DNA of 64,000 nucleotides. Origin: Pedobacter punctiformis (lineage in GTDB: Bacteria; Bacteroidota; Bacteroidia; Sphingobacteriales; Sphingobacteriaceae). Where the stretch lies: assembly GCF_027213715.1 (NCBI RefSeq), contig NZ_JAPWGM010000003.1:496001-560000 (forward strand), in the 5' to 3' direction. Both the position numbers and the translations under genes were made by a program. This document shows positions 8,621 through 17,418 of the stretch, one piece after another; position 1 is the first letter of the stretch, and the number at the start of each line of letters is the position of its first letter. The notes beneath the pieces are model-generated. The model did not search any database. It was not told where the DNA came from and saw nothing but the letters and a program-made list of their open reading frames with translations.

Positions 8621-9181
8621 GTGAGGATTAAAAATCTATATATTCTCTTGCTGCTTATGCTGCTTTTTAGCTTGACTCAAGCTGAAGCACAGGTTGTGAA
8701 AGAAACTTTACCAAAGAAAAAATTAGAAGAATACCGGCAAAAATTTTGGGATAGCATTCCTGCAGCTACAGGTTGGGTTAATGATTACGAAAAAGATTTT
8801 AATCAAAAACAGGTTACAGCACTGGATAGTTTGATTACCAATTTCAAAAATGAAACCAGTATTCAAGTTGCCATAGTAACCATTGATACCATGATGACGG
8901 GTAAAGAAAAATTTAACAACCTGGCTTTAAGGATTGCCAATAAATGGGCTGTTGGTGAAAAGGGAAAAGATAATGGAATTGTGATTGGCTTTTCGCGTAT
9001 GCACAGGTTAATTAGAATAAGTAACGGCTATGGAATTGAAAAACTAATTTCAGATAAAGAAACCAAAGAAATAATAGATCAGTACATTATCCCGTATTTT
9101 AAAAAGGATGAATATTACACAGGTACTTATACAGGCCTGACAGCGTTGATTAAATTATTAAAAACAAAAATTAAAGACTAA
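8621..9181 (+). CDS. TPM domain protein with signal peptide
   Basis: This protein of about 186 residues begins with a cleavable signal peptide (hydrophobic LYILLLLMLLFSL, then TQAEAQ). The rest is a TPM domain (YgcG/TLP18.3/Psb32 type): core 'LITNFKNETSIQVAIVTIDTM', 'ALRIANKWAVGEKGKDNGIVI' and 'IRISNGYGIEKLISDKE'. Family members are linked to photosystem repair and a phosphatase activity in plants; in bacteria the role is open. The start is ambiguous between TTG at 8618 and GTG at 8621, with no nearby ATG. Only 7-10 bases separate it from the Fe-S gene, so it is co-transcribed with it. Confidence 0.75.
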   Translation: MRIKNLYILLLLMLLFSLTQAEAQVVKETLPKKKLEEYRQKFWDSIPAATGWVNDYEKDFNQKQVTALDSLITNFKNETSIQVAIVTIDTMMTGKEKFNNLALRIANKWAVGEKGKDNGIVIGFSRMHRLIRISNGYGIEKLISDKETKEIIDQYIIPYFKKDEYYTGTYTGLTALIKLLKTKIKD

Positions 9182-9225
9182 AAACCTTCATATTCAGTAA
9201 TGAGTGTGAATAAAATATAATTACA

Positions 9226-10014
9226 ATGGAATTTAAAGTACCTACAATGGCTGAATTAATGGCCGCAGGTGAAGAGCCGGAAATATTATTTTGGGTTGGT
9301 TGTGCCGGAAGCTACGATGAAAGAGCACAAAAAATTACCCGCGACATTTGTAAAATATTACATCACGTTGGTATAAAATATGCTGTTTTAGGTACTGAAG
9401 AAAGCTGCACCGGCGATCCGGCTAAACGTGCTGGTAATGAGTTTTTATTCCAGATGCAGGCCATGACCAATATTGAGGTTTTAAATGGTTACAACATTAA
9501 AAAAATTGTAACGGGCTGTCCGCATTGTTTTAATACCATTAAAAATGAATATCCGGGTTTAGGCGGTACTTACGAAGTGATCCACCATACGCAATTGATC
9601 CAGGATTTAATTAATGAAGGTAAACTAAAGGCTGAAGGTGGCGAAAGCTTTAAAGGCAAAAAAATTACTTATCACGACCCTTGCTATTTAGGTCGCGGTA
9701 ACGGAATATATGAAGCACCAAGAAAGGCACTGGAAGTTTTAGATGCACAACTGGTAGAAATGAAACGCTGCAAAACAAACGGTTTATGTTGTGGTGCAGG
9801 CGGAGCGCAAATGTTTAAAGAGCCTGAAAAAGGGAATAAAGATATTAATGTAGAAAGGATTGATGAGGCTTTGGAAACAAACCCACAATTTATTGCTGCA
9901 GGCTGCCCTTTTTGTATGACGATGCTGAGCGATGGGATTAAGCTAAAAGATAAAGAGCAGGAAGTAAAAGTATTGGATATTGCTGAAATTACAGCCAGAG
10001 CAAACGGGTTATAA
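9226..10014 (+). CDS. CCG-domain (Fe-S) protein, heterodisulfide reductase B-like
   Basis: This 262-residue cytosolic protein carries two cysteine-rich CCG domains. The first has FWVGCAGSYDERA near residue 22 and ESCTGDPAKRAGNE near residue 65, with GCPHC near 98. The second has DPCYLGRGNGIYEAPR near 150, then GLCCGAGGAQMFKE near 188 and AGCPFC near 225. In HdrB, GlpC and LutA such domains bind a non-cubane Fe-S cluster or an interface cluster. It is the natural soluble partner of the membrane subunit at 7315, and spacing on the same strand supports one operon. Confidence 0.85.
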   Translation: MEFKVPTMAELMAAGEEPEILFWVGCAGSYDERAQKITRDICKILHHVGIKYAVLGTEESCTGDPAKRAGNEFLFQMQAMTNIEVLNGYNIKKIVTGCPHCFNTIKNEYPGLGGTYEVIHHTQLIQDLINEGKLKAEGGESFKGKKITYHDPCYLGRGNGIYEAPRKALEVLDAQLVEMKRCKTNGLCCGAGGAQMFKEPEKGNKDINVERIDEALETNPQFIAAGCPFCMTMLSDGIKLKDKEQEVKVLDIAEITARANGL

Positions 10015-10032
10015 AGCTTAAGGCTTTATAAC
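10008..10032. terminator. hairpin shared by two convergent stop codons
   Basis: GTTATAAAGC (10008-10017) pairs with GCTTTATAAC (10023-10032) around a 5-base loop. The stem contains the stop codon of the CCG-domain gene and, on the other strand, that of the next gene. There is no long T-run, so termination strength is uncertain. Confidence 0.55.
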
Positions 10033-10500
10033 TTGCCCACTCGCCGTTAGTTTTACAAAGGCCTCTCTTATTTGATTGAGGTCTTCCGCTTCTATATTTT
10101 TTACCGGAATGGCAACACAAGTGCCCATAGAATCCACATCACCGCTTTTATCGTTATAAGTTTGCACAATTACGTCATCACTTTTGGTGTGTAAATAAAG
10201 CTTACCCGATAAAGTGGATCCGATATAATCTATATCTTTAAATTTTGCCAGTTTAAAAGCAAAATACTCAATCTTGCCATTATTAAAATATCGCTTATAA
10301 CGGCAAAAGCCATTGTTAGTAACATTTAATTCGTACTTTTTAATTTGATCGCTTTCCTGGTTAACATCATAGTGATCTGTAAAGCTTTTTTGGAGGTAAT
10401 TAACATATTCATCAATAGAGTCGAACGAAGCAAAAGCACATAAAAACACACTGAAAGCCAAAAAAACAGGCAATTTCAAGCGTAATGTAAACTTTTTCAT
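10018..10500 (-). CDS. secreted hypothetical protein
   Basis: I do not recognise this 160-residue protein. It has a typical signal peptide (KKFTLRLKL then VFLAFSVFLCAFA, cleavage near residue 25), so it is exported, probably to the periplasm. The mature part is alpha/beta-like and mostly polar, with two cysteines (in GFCRYKRYF and GTCVAIPV) that could form a disulfide. It is convergent with the Fe-S operon, only 3 bases from its end, and divergent from the gene at 10552. Confidence 0.65.
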   Translation of the reverse strand: MKKFTLRLKLPVFLAFSVFLCAFASFDSIDEYVNYLQKSFTDHYDVNQESDQIKKYELNVTNNGFCRYKRYFNNGKIEYFAFKLAKFKDIDYIGSTLSGKLYLHTKSDDVIVQTYNDKSGDVDSMGTCVAIPVKNIEAEDLNQIREAFVKLTASGQVIKP

Positions 10501-10539
10501 AAGGATGAAGTTTTAGACAAACCAAATTAATTAAAATAT

Positions 10540-10547
10540 TAAATTTG
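10540..10547 (+). promoter_or_regulatory. -7 promoter element very close to a start codon
   Basis: TAAATTTG exactly fits TAnnTTTG and ends only 4 bases before the ATG at 10552. The predicted transcript would be leaderless or nearly so. No good TTTG is present 18-20 bases upstream. Confidence 0.45.
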
Positions 10548-10551
10548 TAAT

Positions 10552-11031
10552 ATGAGTTTTTCTCCACAATCAAGAGTTTGGATCTACCAAAGCAACCGAA
10601 AATTTAATCAGACTGAAGAAGTTGAAATTCTTCAAAAACTGTCGGCTTTTACCAACCAATGGAAAGCACATGGCAATGAATTATTGGCTAAAGCTGAAAT
10701 TAGATATGGCTTCTTCATCATCTTGACCGTTGATGAAAGTCAGGCAAATGTTACCGGCTGTTCTATAGACAGTTCTGTTCGTTTAATCAAAGAAATTGAG
10801 CAGGAATATAATGTTGATCTGTTCAACAGGTTTAACATTGCTTATAAAATTGACGGTGAAGTTAAAGTGCAAGCTAAAGAAGACTTTGAAACACTTGTAA
10901 ATATTAAGCAGATAACGCCTGAAACCATTGTTTTTAACAATATGGTTCAAAATCTGGCTGATTTGGAAAATAAATGGGAAGTTGCTTTTAAAGATAGCTG
11001 GCATTCTACCGTTTTTGCCCATTTATTATAA
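10552..11031 (+). CDS. conserved hypothetical protein
   Basis: This 159-residue soluble protein has no signal peptide or membrane segment. It resembles a Bacteroidetes-restricted family often mislabelled as an ABC-transporter ATPase in databases; no Walker A or other nucleotide-binding motif is present, so I do not use that name. The pattern SRVWIYQSNRKF..E, ...W.AHG..L.A..EI.YGFFIILTVDE and the C-terminal FKDSWHSTVFA are likely family hallmarks. The YciI-like gene follows after 13 bases. Confidence 0.7.
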   Translation: MSFSPQSRVWIYQSNRKFNQTEEVEILQKLSAFTNQWKAHGNELLAKAEIRYGFFIILTVDESQANVTGCSIDSSVRLIKEIEQEYNVDLFNRFNIAYKIDGEVKVQAKEDFETLVNIKQITPETIVFNNMVQNLADLENKWEVAFKDSWHSTVFAHLL

Positions 11032-11044
11032 AAACGACGCTGCC

Positions 11045-11332
11045 GTGTTTATTATCGATTTACAATACATTGTACCGTTAGAAGTGTTGGATGAACACAT
11101 GGAAGCCCATGTGCAATACCTTAAAAAGTATTATGCTAAAAACATTTTTGTAGCATCGGGCAGGAAAGTACCCCGCACCGGAGGTATTATTTTAGCCCTG
11201 GTTGAAACTGAAGAAGAACTTAAAAAAATTCTTTCAGAAGACCCTTTTTACGAACATAGACTGGCGCATTTTACCATTACGCAATTTCTTACCTCATTGT
11301 ACCATCCTGATTTAAAGGAATTGCTAGGCTAA
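11045..11332 (+). CDS. YciI-like protein (YCII-related domain)
   Basis: This small cytosolic protein is about 95 residues from the GTG at 11045. The YCII ferredoxin-like fold is recognised by 'PLEVLDEHMEAHVQYLKKYYAKNIFVASGRKVPRTGGIILA' with the conserved H and the Asp-Pro-Phe motif in SEDPFYEHRLAHFTITQF. The frame remains open upstream to 10928, but that extension overlaps the preceding gene and is non-domain sequence, so I chose the GTG. The biochemical role of stand-alone YciI proteins is unclear. Its stop overlaps the converging TonB-like gene by 4 bases. Confidence 0.75.
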   Translation: MFIIDLQYIVPLEVLDEHMEAHVQYLKKYYAKNIFVASGRKVPRTGGIILALVETEEELKKILSEDPFYEHRLAHFTITQFLTSLYHPDLKELLG

Positions 11333-11766
11333 TCTTCAAAGCTAAAAATAATCGGCTGCTGAAATGCCGCTTTAACATTCATGCCCTTACTCTTAGCCGG
11401 AATCCAACTTGGCGACTTTTTCATAACTTTTAAAGCCTCCTGAGCTACGGCAGGACTTACCTTTTGTTTGTTAACAACTTCAAAATCGCAAAGGCTTCCG
11501 TCATCACAAACTGTAAATCTTACTATTGCCATCTGGCGTGTCCCGAACTTTGCAAAGCTGAGACTATCCTGAGCTTCGGCAGCACGTGAAGGATCAAGGT
11601 TTTTCATCAAAAAATTCCTCCAGGCTGGTATTCCGCCTTCAAATTCCGGTTGTTGGTCAATTGAATTTAAAACTGTTTGATTTCTAACCGGTTTAGAACT
11701 TGTTTCAACCTTTTGGGCTTTCAATACGAATGGAAAGAAGAATAAAATAAAGAGTGCTAATTTCAT
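11329..11766 (-). CDS. periplasmic TonB C-terminal-like domain protein
   Basis: This 145-residue protein has a cleavable signal peptide (ALFILFFFPFVLKAQ) followed by a TonB/TolA C-terminal-like domain: 'EFEGGIPAWRNFLMKNL', '...IVRFTVCDDGSLCDFEVV', 'AQEALKVMKKSPSWIPAKSKGMNVKAAFQQPIIFSF'. It lacks the inner-membrane helix and Pro-rich spacer of a genuine TonB, so it is not an energy transducer by itself. Such small proteins are common in Bacteroidetes and their role is unknown. Confidence 0.7.
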   Translation of the reverse strand: MKLALFILFFFPFVLKAQKVETSSKPVRNQTVLNSIDQQPEFEGGIPAWRNFLMKNLDPSRAAEAQDSLSFAKFGTRQMAIVRFTVCDDGSLCDFEVVNKQKVSPAVAQEALKVMKKSPSWIPAKSKGMNVKAAFQQPIIFSFED

Positions 11767-11887
11767 AACCTAAAGATAAAAATATTTAACGATTTGTAGT
11801 TTTATCAGAATTGAATAAAAAAAATTCAACCAATTCAAAAACAATTATGGCCTTAAAAGTATTATATTGTTGAATCAAACAATCTCT

Positions 11888-14308
11888 ATGACGCGGTGGT
11901 TAAAAATTTCACTTAAAATTCTTGGGGTCTTAGCAATACTTATTATCCTAATTTGGGTAGCGGGCTCCTTTTACATCAATCAAAACAAAAAACAGGTTTT
12001 AAACACGATACTTGAGCAATTAAATAAAAATCTCAACGGAAAAATTTCCGCCGGCAGTATGGAACCTACCTTATTAAAAGGTTTTCCGGGTATTTCAGTT
12101 TCTTTAAATGATGTGCTCCTACGCGATAGTTTGTGGGCAAAACACAAACATGATCTTTTAAAAGCTCAGGATATTAACGTATCCCTGAATGTTTTCTCAC
12201 TCATTGCCGGTGATGTAAAAATCAACCGCATTTCCATTAATAATGCCGCAATCTACATTTATACCGACTCATTGGGTTACAGCAACACCAGTATATTTAA
12301 AGGTAAAGAGGCTAATCAAAAGAAACCCGCTTCAAAATCTGCGCCTTTAGAAATCAGCAAAATCGACTTTAACAAGGTTAGCCTGATTTTAGACAATCAA
12401 AAGCGTTTTAAACTGTTTAGCTTTGATATCGATCAGATCCAGGGTAAAATAGAATATCCGGATAGCGGCTGGACCGGAAAAATCAAACTTAAAACATTTG
12501 TTAAAAGTTTTGCTTTTAACACCCGAAAAGGCAGTTTCCTGAAAGACAAAACTTTGGAAGGTACACTTTCTGCTCATTACAGCAAAGCTGAAGATGCCGT
12601 AATTATTGATCCCGAAAAGTTAAATATTGGCGGTTCACCTTTTAAAATCGGGGCCAAAGTTGACCTTGGTAAATCAGCGTTTGCCATTAGCATTGCTGTG
12701 GACCAAATCTTGTTTAAAGACGTAGCCATGCTTTTGGCGCCCAACATATCTTCGAAACTACTCAAATTTGGCATTGAAAAACCAGTAGATATCAGGGGTA
12801 ACATTATTGATGATGGTAGTGGAAAATATGGAGATCCGTTAATTAAGGTAGGCATGACAGTTAGAAATAATATAGTGTCTATGTTACCGACCATCAGACT
12901 AACCGATTGTAATTTTGATGGCTCTTTTACCAACCAGGATACCATAGGCGGAATTATCGGCGACGAAAACTCCATTATAAAACTTTTAAAACTAAATGCC
13001 AATTACTTTAATGCTCCAATTAAGGTTGATACATTTTTAGTAACCAATTTATCCAGACCGATTGCCACAGGACTTGTAACGTCTAATTTCCCACTCTCCA
13101 ACCTTAACAATTCTTTAGGTGGTGAAAATTTCGATTTTAAAAATGGAACTGCCGATTTAAAATTATATTGCAAGGCCGATATTGATCATTTTAAATTTAC
13201 CAAACCGGTGGTTTCAGGTAAAGTACATATTATTGATGCAGATATTATGTACCTGCCACGTAAACTGCATTTGGTCAAAAGTGCATTAGATATCAATTTC
13301 ACTCAAAATAATTTATCCGTTCAAAATGGCCATTTCCAGTTAGGAAAAAGCATATTAAACTTAAATTGTACTATTGATAATTTCTTGAACCTATACTACA
13401 CGGCTCCTGATAAGATTTTGGTGAATTTAAAAATGAGCAGTCCGCAACTGTACCTCAATGAATTTTTACCATTCCTCGGGCCAAGGGAACACAAAAGCAA
13501 GTCTAAATCAAAAAATTCCATAAGAGAGACCACTGCTCAGTTAAGTAATGTACTGGAAATGTCTAAAATGAATATTCAATTAAATGTTGACAAAGCAATT
13601 TATCAAAAATTCATTGCCAAAAATCTTAATGCAGATATTTCATTGCGCAGCGAAGGCATTTTCTTTAATAAAATTAATGTAAGTAATGCGGGCGGTACTT
13701 TAACTTTAAGCGGAAATGTGAAGCAAGACGGTAATTCTAACCGTTTTATGCTTAACTCTAAAGTTAGCAATGTAAGTGTAAAAGATTTCTTTTATTCATT
13801 CGATAATTTTGGACAAAACACCATTACCAATAAAAATCTTAAAGGTTACTTGTCCTCTCTCGTTAATATATCAGGAAGGATTTCGAACACCGGAACAATT
13901 TTACCCAGATCAATGGATGGCAAAGTTATTTTCAATTTAAGAAATGCAGCCCTGGTTAATTTTGGTCCTATTGCTGATGTTGGCAAATTTGCTTTTCCAA
14001 GAAGAAATCTATCTGATATTCAGATTCCAAAACTAGATGGAACACTAACCGTAAAAGGCGATAAAGTTATAATCAGTCCGATGCAAATCAATTCGTCTGC
14101 TTTAAACTTTAATGTAAAAGGCATTTACGCTTTAGGCAATGGTACAGACATTGCGATGGATATTCCTTTAAGAAACCCAAGAGGTGACGAAAATTTGGAT
14201 AATCAGCAAAAAAGAGAAGCCAGAATGAAAGGTATTGTACTCCACCTTAAAGCAGTTGATGATGAAAAGGGTGGTGTAAAAATCAGGTGGAATAAAGATC
14301 ATGATTAA
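11888..14308 (+). CDS. AsmA-family membrane protein
   Basis: This protein of about 806 residues has one N-terminal membrane helix (ISLKILGVLAILIILIWVAG) and a long periplasmic beta-rich body. The AsmA hallmark follows the helix: 'LNKNLNGKISAGSMEPTLLKGFPGISVSLNDVLLRDS', and the C-terminal part contains the AsmA_2-like 'LSLINISGRISNTGTILP..MDGKVIFNLRNAALVNFGPI' region. AsmA/TamB-like proteins form bridge-like conduits for phospholipid between membranes. The ATG at 11888 is preferred over two upstream TTGs at 11867, which would add seven residues. It stands alone and converges on mtgA with a 4-base stop overlap. Confidence 0.85.
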   Translation: MTRWLKISLKILGVLAILIILIWVAGSFYINQNKKQVLNTILEQLNKNLNGKISAGSMEPTLLKGFPGISVSLNDVLLRDSLWAKHKHDLLKAQDINVSLNVFSLIAGDVKINRISINNAAIYIYTDSLGYSNTSIFKGKEANQKKPASKSAPLEISKIDFNKVSLILDNQKRFKLFSFDIDQIQGKIEYPDSGWTGKIKLKTFVKSFAFNTRKGSFLKDKTLEGTLSAHYSKAEDAVIIDPEKLNIGGSPFKIGAKVDLGKSAFAISIAVDQILFKDVAMLLAPNISSKLLKFGIEKPVDIRGNIIDDGSGKYGDPLIKVGMTVRNNIVSMLPTIRLTDCNFDGSFTNQDTIGGIIGDENSIIKLLKLNANYFNAPIKVDTFLVTNLSRPIATGLVTSNFPLSNLNNSLGGENFDFKNGTADLKLYCKADIDHFKFTKPVVSGKVHIIDADIMYLPRKLHLVKSALDINFTQNNLSVQNGHFQLGKSILNLNCTIDNFLNLYYTAPDKILVNLKMSSPQLYLNEFLPFLGPREHKSKSKSKNSIRETTAQLSNVLEMSKMNIQLNVDKAIYQKFIAKNLNADISLRSEGIFFNKINVSNAGGTLTLSGNVKQDGNSNRFMLNSKVSNVSVKDFFYSFDNFGQNTITNKNLKGYLSSLVNISGRISNTGTILPRSMDGKVIFNLRNAALVNFGPIADVGKFAFPRRNLSDIQIPKLDGTLTVKGDKVIISPMQINSSALNFNVKGIYALGNGTDIAMDIPLRNPRGDENLDNQQKREARMKGIVLHLKAVDDEKGGVKIRWNKDHD

Positions 14309-15027
14309 AAATCCAAAGGACCTAATCTTCTCATATTTTTTAAAATAAGGTATTGCCGGTGTCTGATATAAGGTGTTGCATTTTTTGGCGTCCAGCGCAG
14401 TGGATTAGGGAAACAGGCCGCAATTAAAGCTGCCTGGTTTTTGGGAAGATTAGTACACGATTTTCCATAATATTCCTGGGCGGCTGCTTCAGCACCATAA
14501 ACCCCATCCCCCATTTCGATTACATTTAAATAAACCTCTAAAATGCGTTCTTTACTCCAAAACAGTTCAATCAGCAAAGTAAAGTAAGCCTCAAAACCTT
14601 TTCTAATCCACGATCTTCCCGGCCAAAGAAATACATTTTTTGCAGTTTGCTGCGAAATCGTACTTCCACCCTTTACCTTTTTACCTTTTGCATTGCTGGC
14701 AAAGGCTTTTTCAATGGCTTTAACATCAAAACCAATGTGTTTTAAAAATAACTGATCTTCTGCAGAAACCGCAGCACGCTTCATGTTATCGGATATATTT
14801 TCAAATTTTACCCACTTTTTTTCAGTTTTAAAAGATTTTCCGTCAGCCTTACGTTCAATATTCCTCAAAACCATTAATAAGGTTATCGGTGGGTTTATAA
14901 ATCGCAATGCAATAACCCAAATGACTGAAACCAGCAAAAAATAAATAAATACTTTAGTGGCAATATTGGTTATTTTCTTTAAAAGGGGGCGTTTGGTTTT
15001 CATCCTGGTTGATCGCGTTTTAGCCAT
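14305..15027 (-). CDS. mtgA: monofunctional peptidoglycan glycosyltransferase
   Basis: This GT51 glycan-chain polymerase uses lipid II to extend peptidoglycan strands at the inner membrane. It has 240 residues, with one membrane anchor at about 22-43. The GT51 motifs are present in order: motif 1 'AVSAEDQLFLKHIGFD' with catalytic Glu90, motif 2 GGSTISQQTAKNVFL (120-134), motif 3 'RKGFEAYFTLLIELFWSKERILEVYLNVIEMGDGVYG' and 'AAAQEYYGK'. There is no transpeptidase domain, hence the monofunctional call. Confidence 0.92.
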   Translation of the reverse strand: MAKTRSTRMKTKRPLLKKITNIATKVFIYFLLVSVIWVIALRFINPPITLLMVLRNIERKADGKSFKTEKKWVKFENISDNMKRAAVSAEDQLFLKHIGFDVKAIEKAFASNAKGKKVKGGSTISQQTAKNVFLWPGRSWIRKGFEAYFTLLIELFWSKERILEVYLNVIEMGDGVYGAEAAAQEYYGKSCTNLPKNQAALIAACFPNPLRWTPKNATPYIRHRQYLILKNMRRLGPLDF

Positions 15028-15031
15028 GAGG

Positions 15032-15039
15032 CAAAGGTA
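15032..15039 (-). promoter_or_regulatory. -7 promoter element of mtgA
   Basis: TACCTTTG on the minus strand fits TAnnTTTG and ends 4 bases before the mtgA ATG, giving a nearly leaderless transcript. A clear TTTG at the right spacing is not seen. Confidence 0.45.
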
Positions 15040-15170
15040 ATAAAATCTTTAATCTCCCCTTAATCAACAAAAAGTCTATGTTGCGCAGAGAATGACATTT
15101 TTATAACCAAAAAGCAATTTCCTTTAAACATATTTGTTTTCTATCCGTTAAATAAAAAAAGAAAATCAAT

Positions 15171-15875
15171 ATGAATATAAAAGTTGCCCTCATTACCGGA
15201 GGAAGTAAAGGAATTGGTTTTGGAATAGCAGAATCACTTTTAAAGGACGGGTATAAAGTTGCCATAACAAGCCGTTCAAAACAAAGCGCCCAAGAAGCAC
15301 TTACGGCCCTTGGAAACCCGGCTGATGTAATGGCATTGGAAGCTGATGTAAAAGATTATGCCTCACAACAAAATGCCCTAAAAGCAATTATTGATAGGTG
15401 GGGACAATTAGATGTTTTAATTGCAAATGCGGGTATCGGACATTTTGCACCGATTGATGAAATGGATATCAACTTGTGGCAGGAAACGATAGACACTAAC
15501 TTAACAGGCGTATTTTATAGTATAAAAGCTTGTGTAGAAGAAATTAAGAAATCTAAAGGACACATATTTACCATATCCAGTTTAGCAGGAACAAACTTTT
15601 TCGCTAACGGATCTGCCTATAATGCAAGTAAGTTTGGCTTAACGGGTTTTACTCAATCGATTATGCTCGATCTTCGTAAATACGGAGTAAAGGTGAGTAC
15701 GATAATGCCAGGATCCGTTGCAAGTCATTTCAATGATCATAATCCAAATGCAGAAGATGATGCCTGGAAAATACAACCGGAAGATATGGGCCAGCTTATC
15801 TCAGATTTGCTTAAAATGCCTGCCAGAACACTTCCAAGTAAGGTAGAAATCAGACCGACCACTCCTAAAGGGTAA
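15171..15875 (+). CDS. short-chain dehydrogenase/reductase (SDR)
   Basis: This classical cytosolic SDR of 234 residues has a Rossmann dinucleotide motif TGGSKGIG at about 9-16, NAG at about 87-89, an active-site Ser in TISSLAGT near 139 and YNASK near 152-156. It reduces or oxidises a carbonyl/alcohol with NAD(P)H; the Arg/Ser-rich TSRSKQ after beta-2 favours NADPH. The substrate is unknown. The gene stands alone and ends in a bidirectional terminator facing rplI. Confidence 0.88.
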   Translation: MNIKVALITGGSKGIGFGIAESLLKDGYKVAITSRSKQSAQEALTALGNPADVMALEADVKDYASQQNALKAIIDRWGQLDVLIANAGIGHFAPIDEMDINLWQETIDTNLTGVFYSIKACVEEIKKSKGHIFTISSLAGTNFFANGSAYNASKFGLTGFTQSIMLDLRKYGVKVSTIMPGSVASHFNDHNPNAEDDAWKIQPEDMGQLISDLLKMPARTLPSKVEIRPTTPKG

Positions 15876-15924
15876 ACAGGTTCAATATATTTTCTCCAGA
15901 GGAGTAAAACCTATAAACACAAAT

Positions 15925-15957
15925 AAAAAAGCCTCCGGATATAATCCGAAGGCTTTT
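15925..15957. terminator. bidirectional terminator between SDR gene and rplI
   Basis: AAAAGCCTCCGGAT pairs with ATCCGAAGGCTTTT (one C/A mismatch) around a 3-base loop, flanked by A/T runs. It lies between the convergent SDR and ribosomal-protein transcripts. Confidence 0.85.
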
Positions 15958-15994
15958 GAAATATTTTTCCCCGATAATTGAGGATAGAAATTTA

Positions 15995-16438
15995 CTATTC
16001 AGCTACTACTTCAAAAGGAACCTGAACTTTCACTTCTTTGTGTAAGTTTAAGTTAGCAACATATTCGCCAACAAATTTAGGTTCAGTTTCGAAAGTAATA
16101 CGACGACGGTCTACATCAAAACCCTGAGCTTTTAATGCTTCAGCAACCTGGATAGTATTAACAGCTCCAAAGATTTTACCGCTTTCGCCAGCTTTAGCAC
16201 CGATTGATAATTTAACGCTAGTTAAACGCTCAGCGATACCTTCAGCATCTTTCTTAATTTTATCTTGTTTAAATGCTGCTTGCTTTAAGTTTTCTGCTAA
16301 TACTTTTTTAGCAGAAGAAGTAGCCAAAGTAGCAAATCCTTGCGGAATCAGATAGTTACGGCCATAACCAGCCTTTACTGTAACGATATCATCTTTCTCG
16401 CCTAATGATTTAATATCTTGTTTTAAAATAATTTCCAT
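15995..16438 (-). CDS. rplI: 50S ribosomal protein L9
   Basis: This 147-residue ribosomal protein L9 opens with the family signature 'MEIILKQDIKSLGEKDDIVTVKAGYGRNYLIPQGFA', followed by the long connecting helix (about 40-75) and the C-terminal RNA-binding domain. It is last in the rpsF-rpsR-rplI operon, 11 bases after rpsR. The order S6-S18-L9 is common in bacteria; here ssb is not part of the operon. Confidence 0.97.
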   Translation of the reverse strand: MEIILKQDIKSLGEKDDIVTVKAGYGRNYLIPQGFATLATSSAKKVLAENLKQAAFKQDKIKKDAEGIAERLTSVKLSIGAKAGESGKIFGAVNTIQVAEALKAQGFDVDRRRITFETEPKFVGEYVANLNLHKEVKVQVPFEVVAE

Positions 16439-16449
16439 ATCAAATCCTC

Positions 16450-16713
16450 CTATTTTAATTGGTCAGCAACGAAAGGTAACAAACCGATGTGACGGGCACG
16501 TTTAACTGCCTGAGCCACTTTACGTTGGAATTTTAACGATGTACCAGTTAAACGGCGTGGTAATAATTTACCTTGATCGTTAATAAATTTTAACAAAAAG
16601 TTTGCGTCTTTGTAATCGATATATTTAATACCATTTTTCTTAAAACGGCAATATTTTTTACGGTTATCCTCTACTTTAGGGGCAGTAACGTATTGAATTT
16701 GTTCTCTTGCCAT
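16450..16713 (-). CDS. rpsR: 30S ribosomal protein S18
   Basis: This 87-residue protein shows the S18 core '[62 protein letters not shown]'. It binds 16S rRNA in the platform next to S6. Its ATG overlaps the rpsF stop codon by one base, which suggests translational coupling with its binding partner. Confidence 0.97.
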   Translation of the reverse strand: MAREQIQYVTAPKVEDNRKKYCRFKKNGIKYIDYKDANFLLKFINDQGKLLPRRLTGTSLKFQRKVAQAVKRARHIGLLPFVADQLK

Positions 16714-17069
16714 TACGCTGCAACCTCCTTAGTTTTTTTGTTAAAAGCACCACTACGCTTTTTCTCATTGTAAGCAACAGCGTGTTTGTCTAACCTGATG
16801 GTTAAGAAACGTAACACACGCTCATCGCGTTTTAATTCAAGCTCTAATTTGCTGATCAACTCTCCTGAAGCTTTGTATTCAGTTAAATTGAAGAATCCGT
16901 TTGTTTTTTTGTCAATCGGATACGCTAATTTTCTCAAACCCCAATTATCTTCTTGGATAATTTCGGCTCCGCTACCAGTAATGATGTTTTTGAATTTAGC
17001 TAATGCCTCTTTCGCAGCTTCATCTGATAACAACGGGGTTAGAACGATAACAGTTTCGTACTGATTCAT
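16713..17069 (-). CDS. rpsF: 30S ribosomal protein S6
   Basis: This 118-residue S6 starts '[18 protein letters not shown]' and contains '[23 protein letters not shown]' and '[18 protein letters not shown]' with a basic C-terminal tail. It is the first gene of the operon; transcription starts from the consensus promoter at 17117-17147. Confidence 0.97.
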   Translation of the reverse strand: MNQYETVIVLTPLLSDEAAKEALAKFKNIITGSGAEIIQEDNWGLRKLAYPIDKKTNGFFNLTEYKASGELISKLELELKRDERVLRFLTIRLDKHAVAYNEKKRSGAFNKKTKEVAA

Positions 17070-17116
17070 TGTTATTTAATTAATTTTTTTGTTTATTTCC
17101 GATATAATTCGGGCTG

Positions 17117-17147
17117 CAAATGTAGTAATATATTTCTTAAAATCAAA
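17117..17147 (-). promoter_or_regulatory. consensus promoter of the rpsF operon
   Basis: On the minus strand TTTG (17144-17147), a 19-base spacer and TACATTTG (17117-17124) fit the Bacteroidetes vegetative consensus. The leader to rpsF would be about 40 bases. The rest of the 349-base gap 17070-17418 is AT-rich and holds no ORF. A weaker TATTTTCG lies just before dnaX. Confidence 0.85.
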
Positions 17148-17418
17148 TGATTAATCAGGAAAAAGATAACAAAAAAGTATGAGCCTCTAAGGTTACCTCT
17201 TTTTATTTTTAAGTTATTATTACTATTGGCTTATAGTTGTCTACTATGCAAAATAAAAATTCATAAGAAATCAGGGTATTATAAATTGATATAATCGAAA
17301 TTTTATCTAAAAGGCCGAATAAAGTTTTAGTCAGGTACTTAAATTGAGTTCGTGTTTATTTTTCAACAGAACACCTTTTAATATTTGCAACAACTAAATT
17401 TTTCCTATTTTCGTGGCG

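Noticed and set aside
10928..11044. N-terminal extension of the YciI-like frame
   Set aside because: It overlaps the preceding gene in another frame and precedes the domain; GTG at 11045 gives the normal family length.
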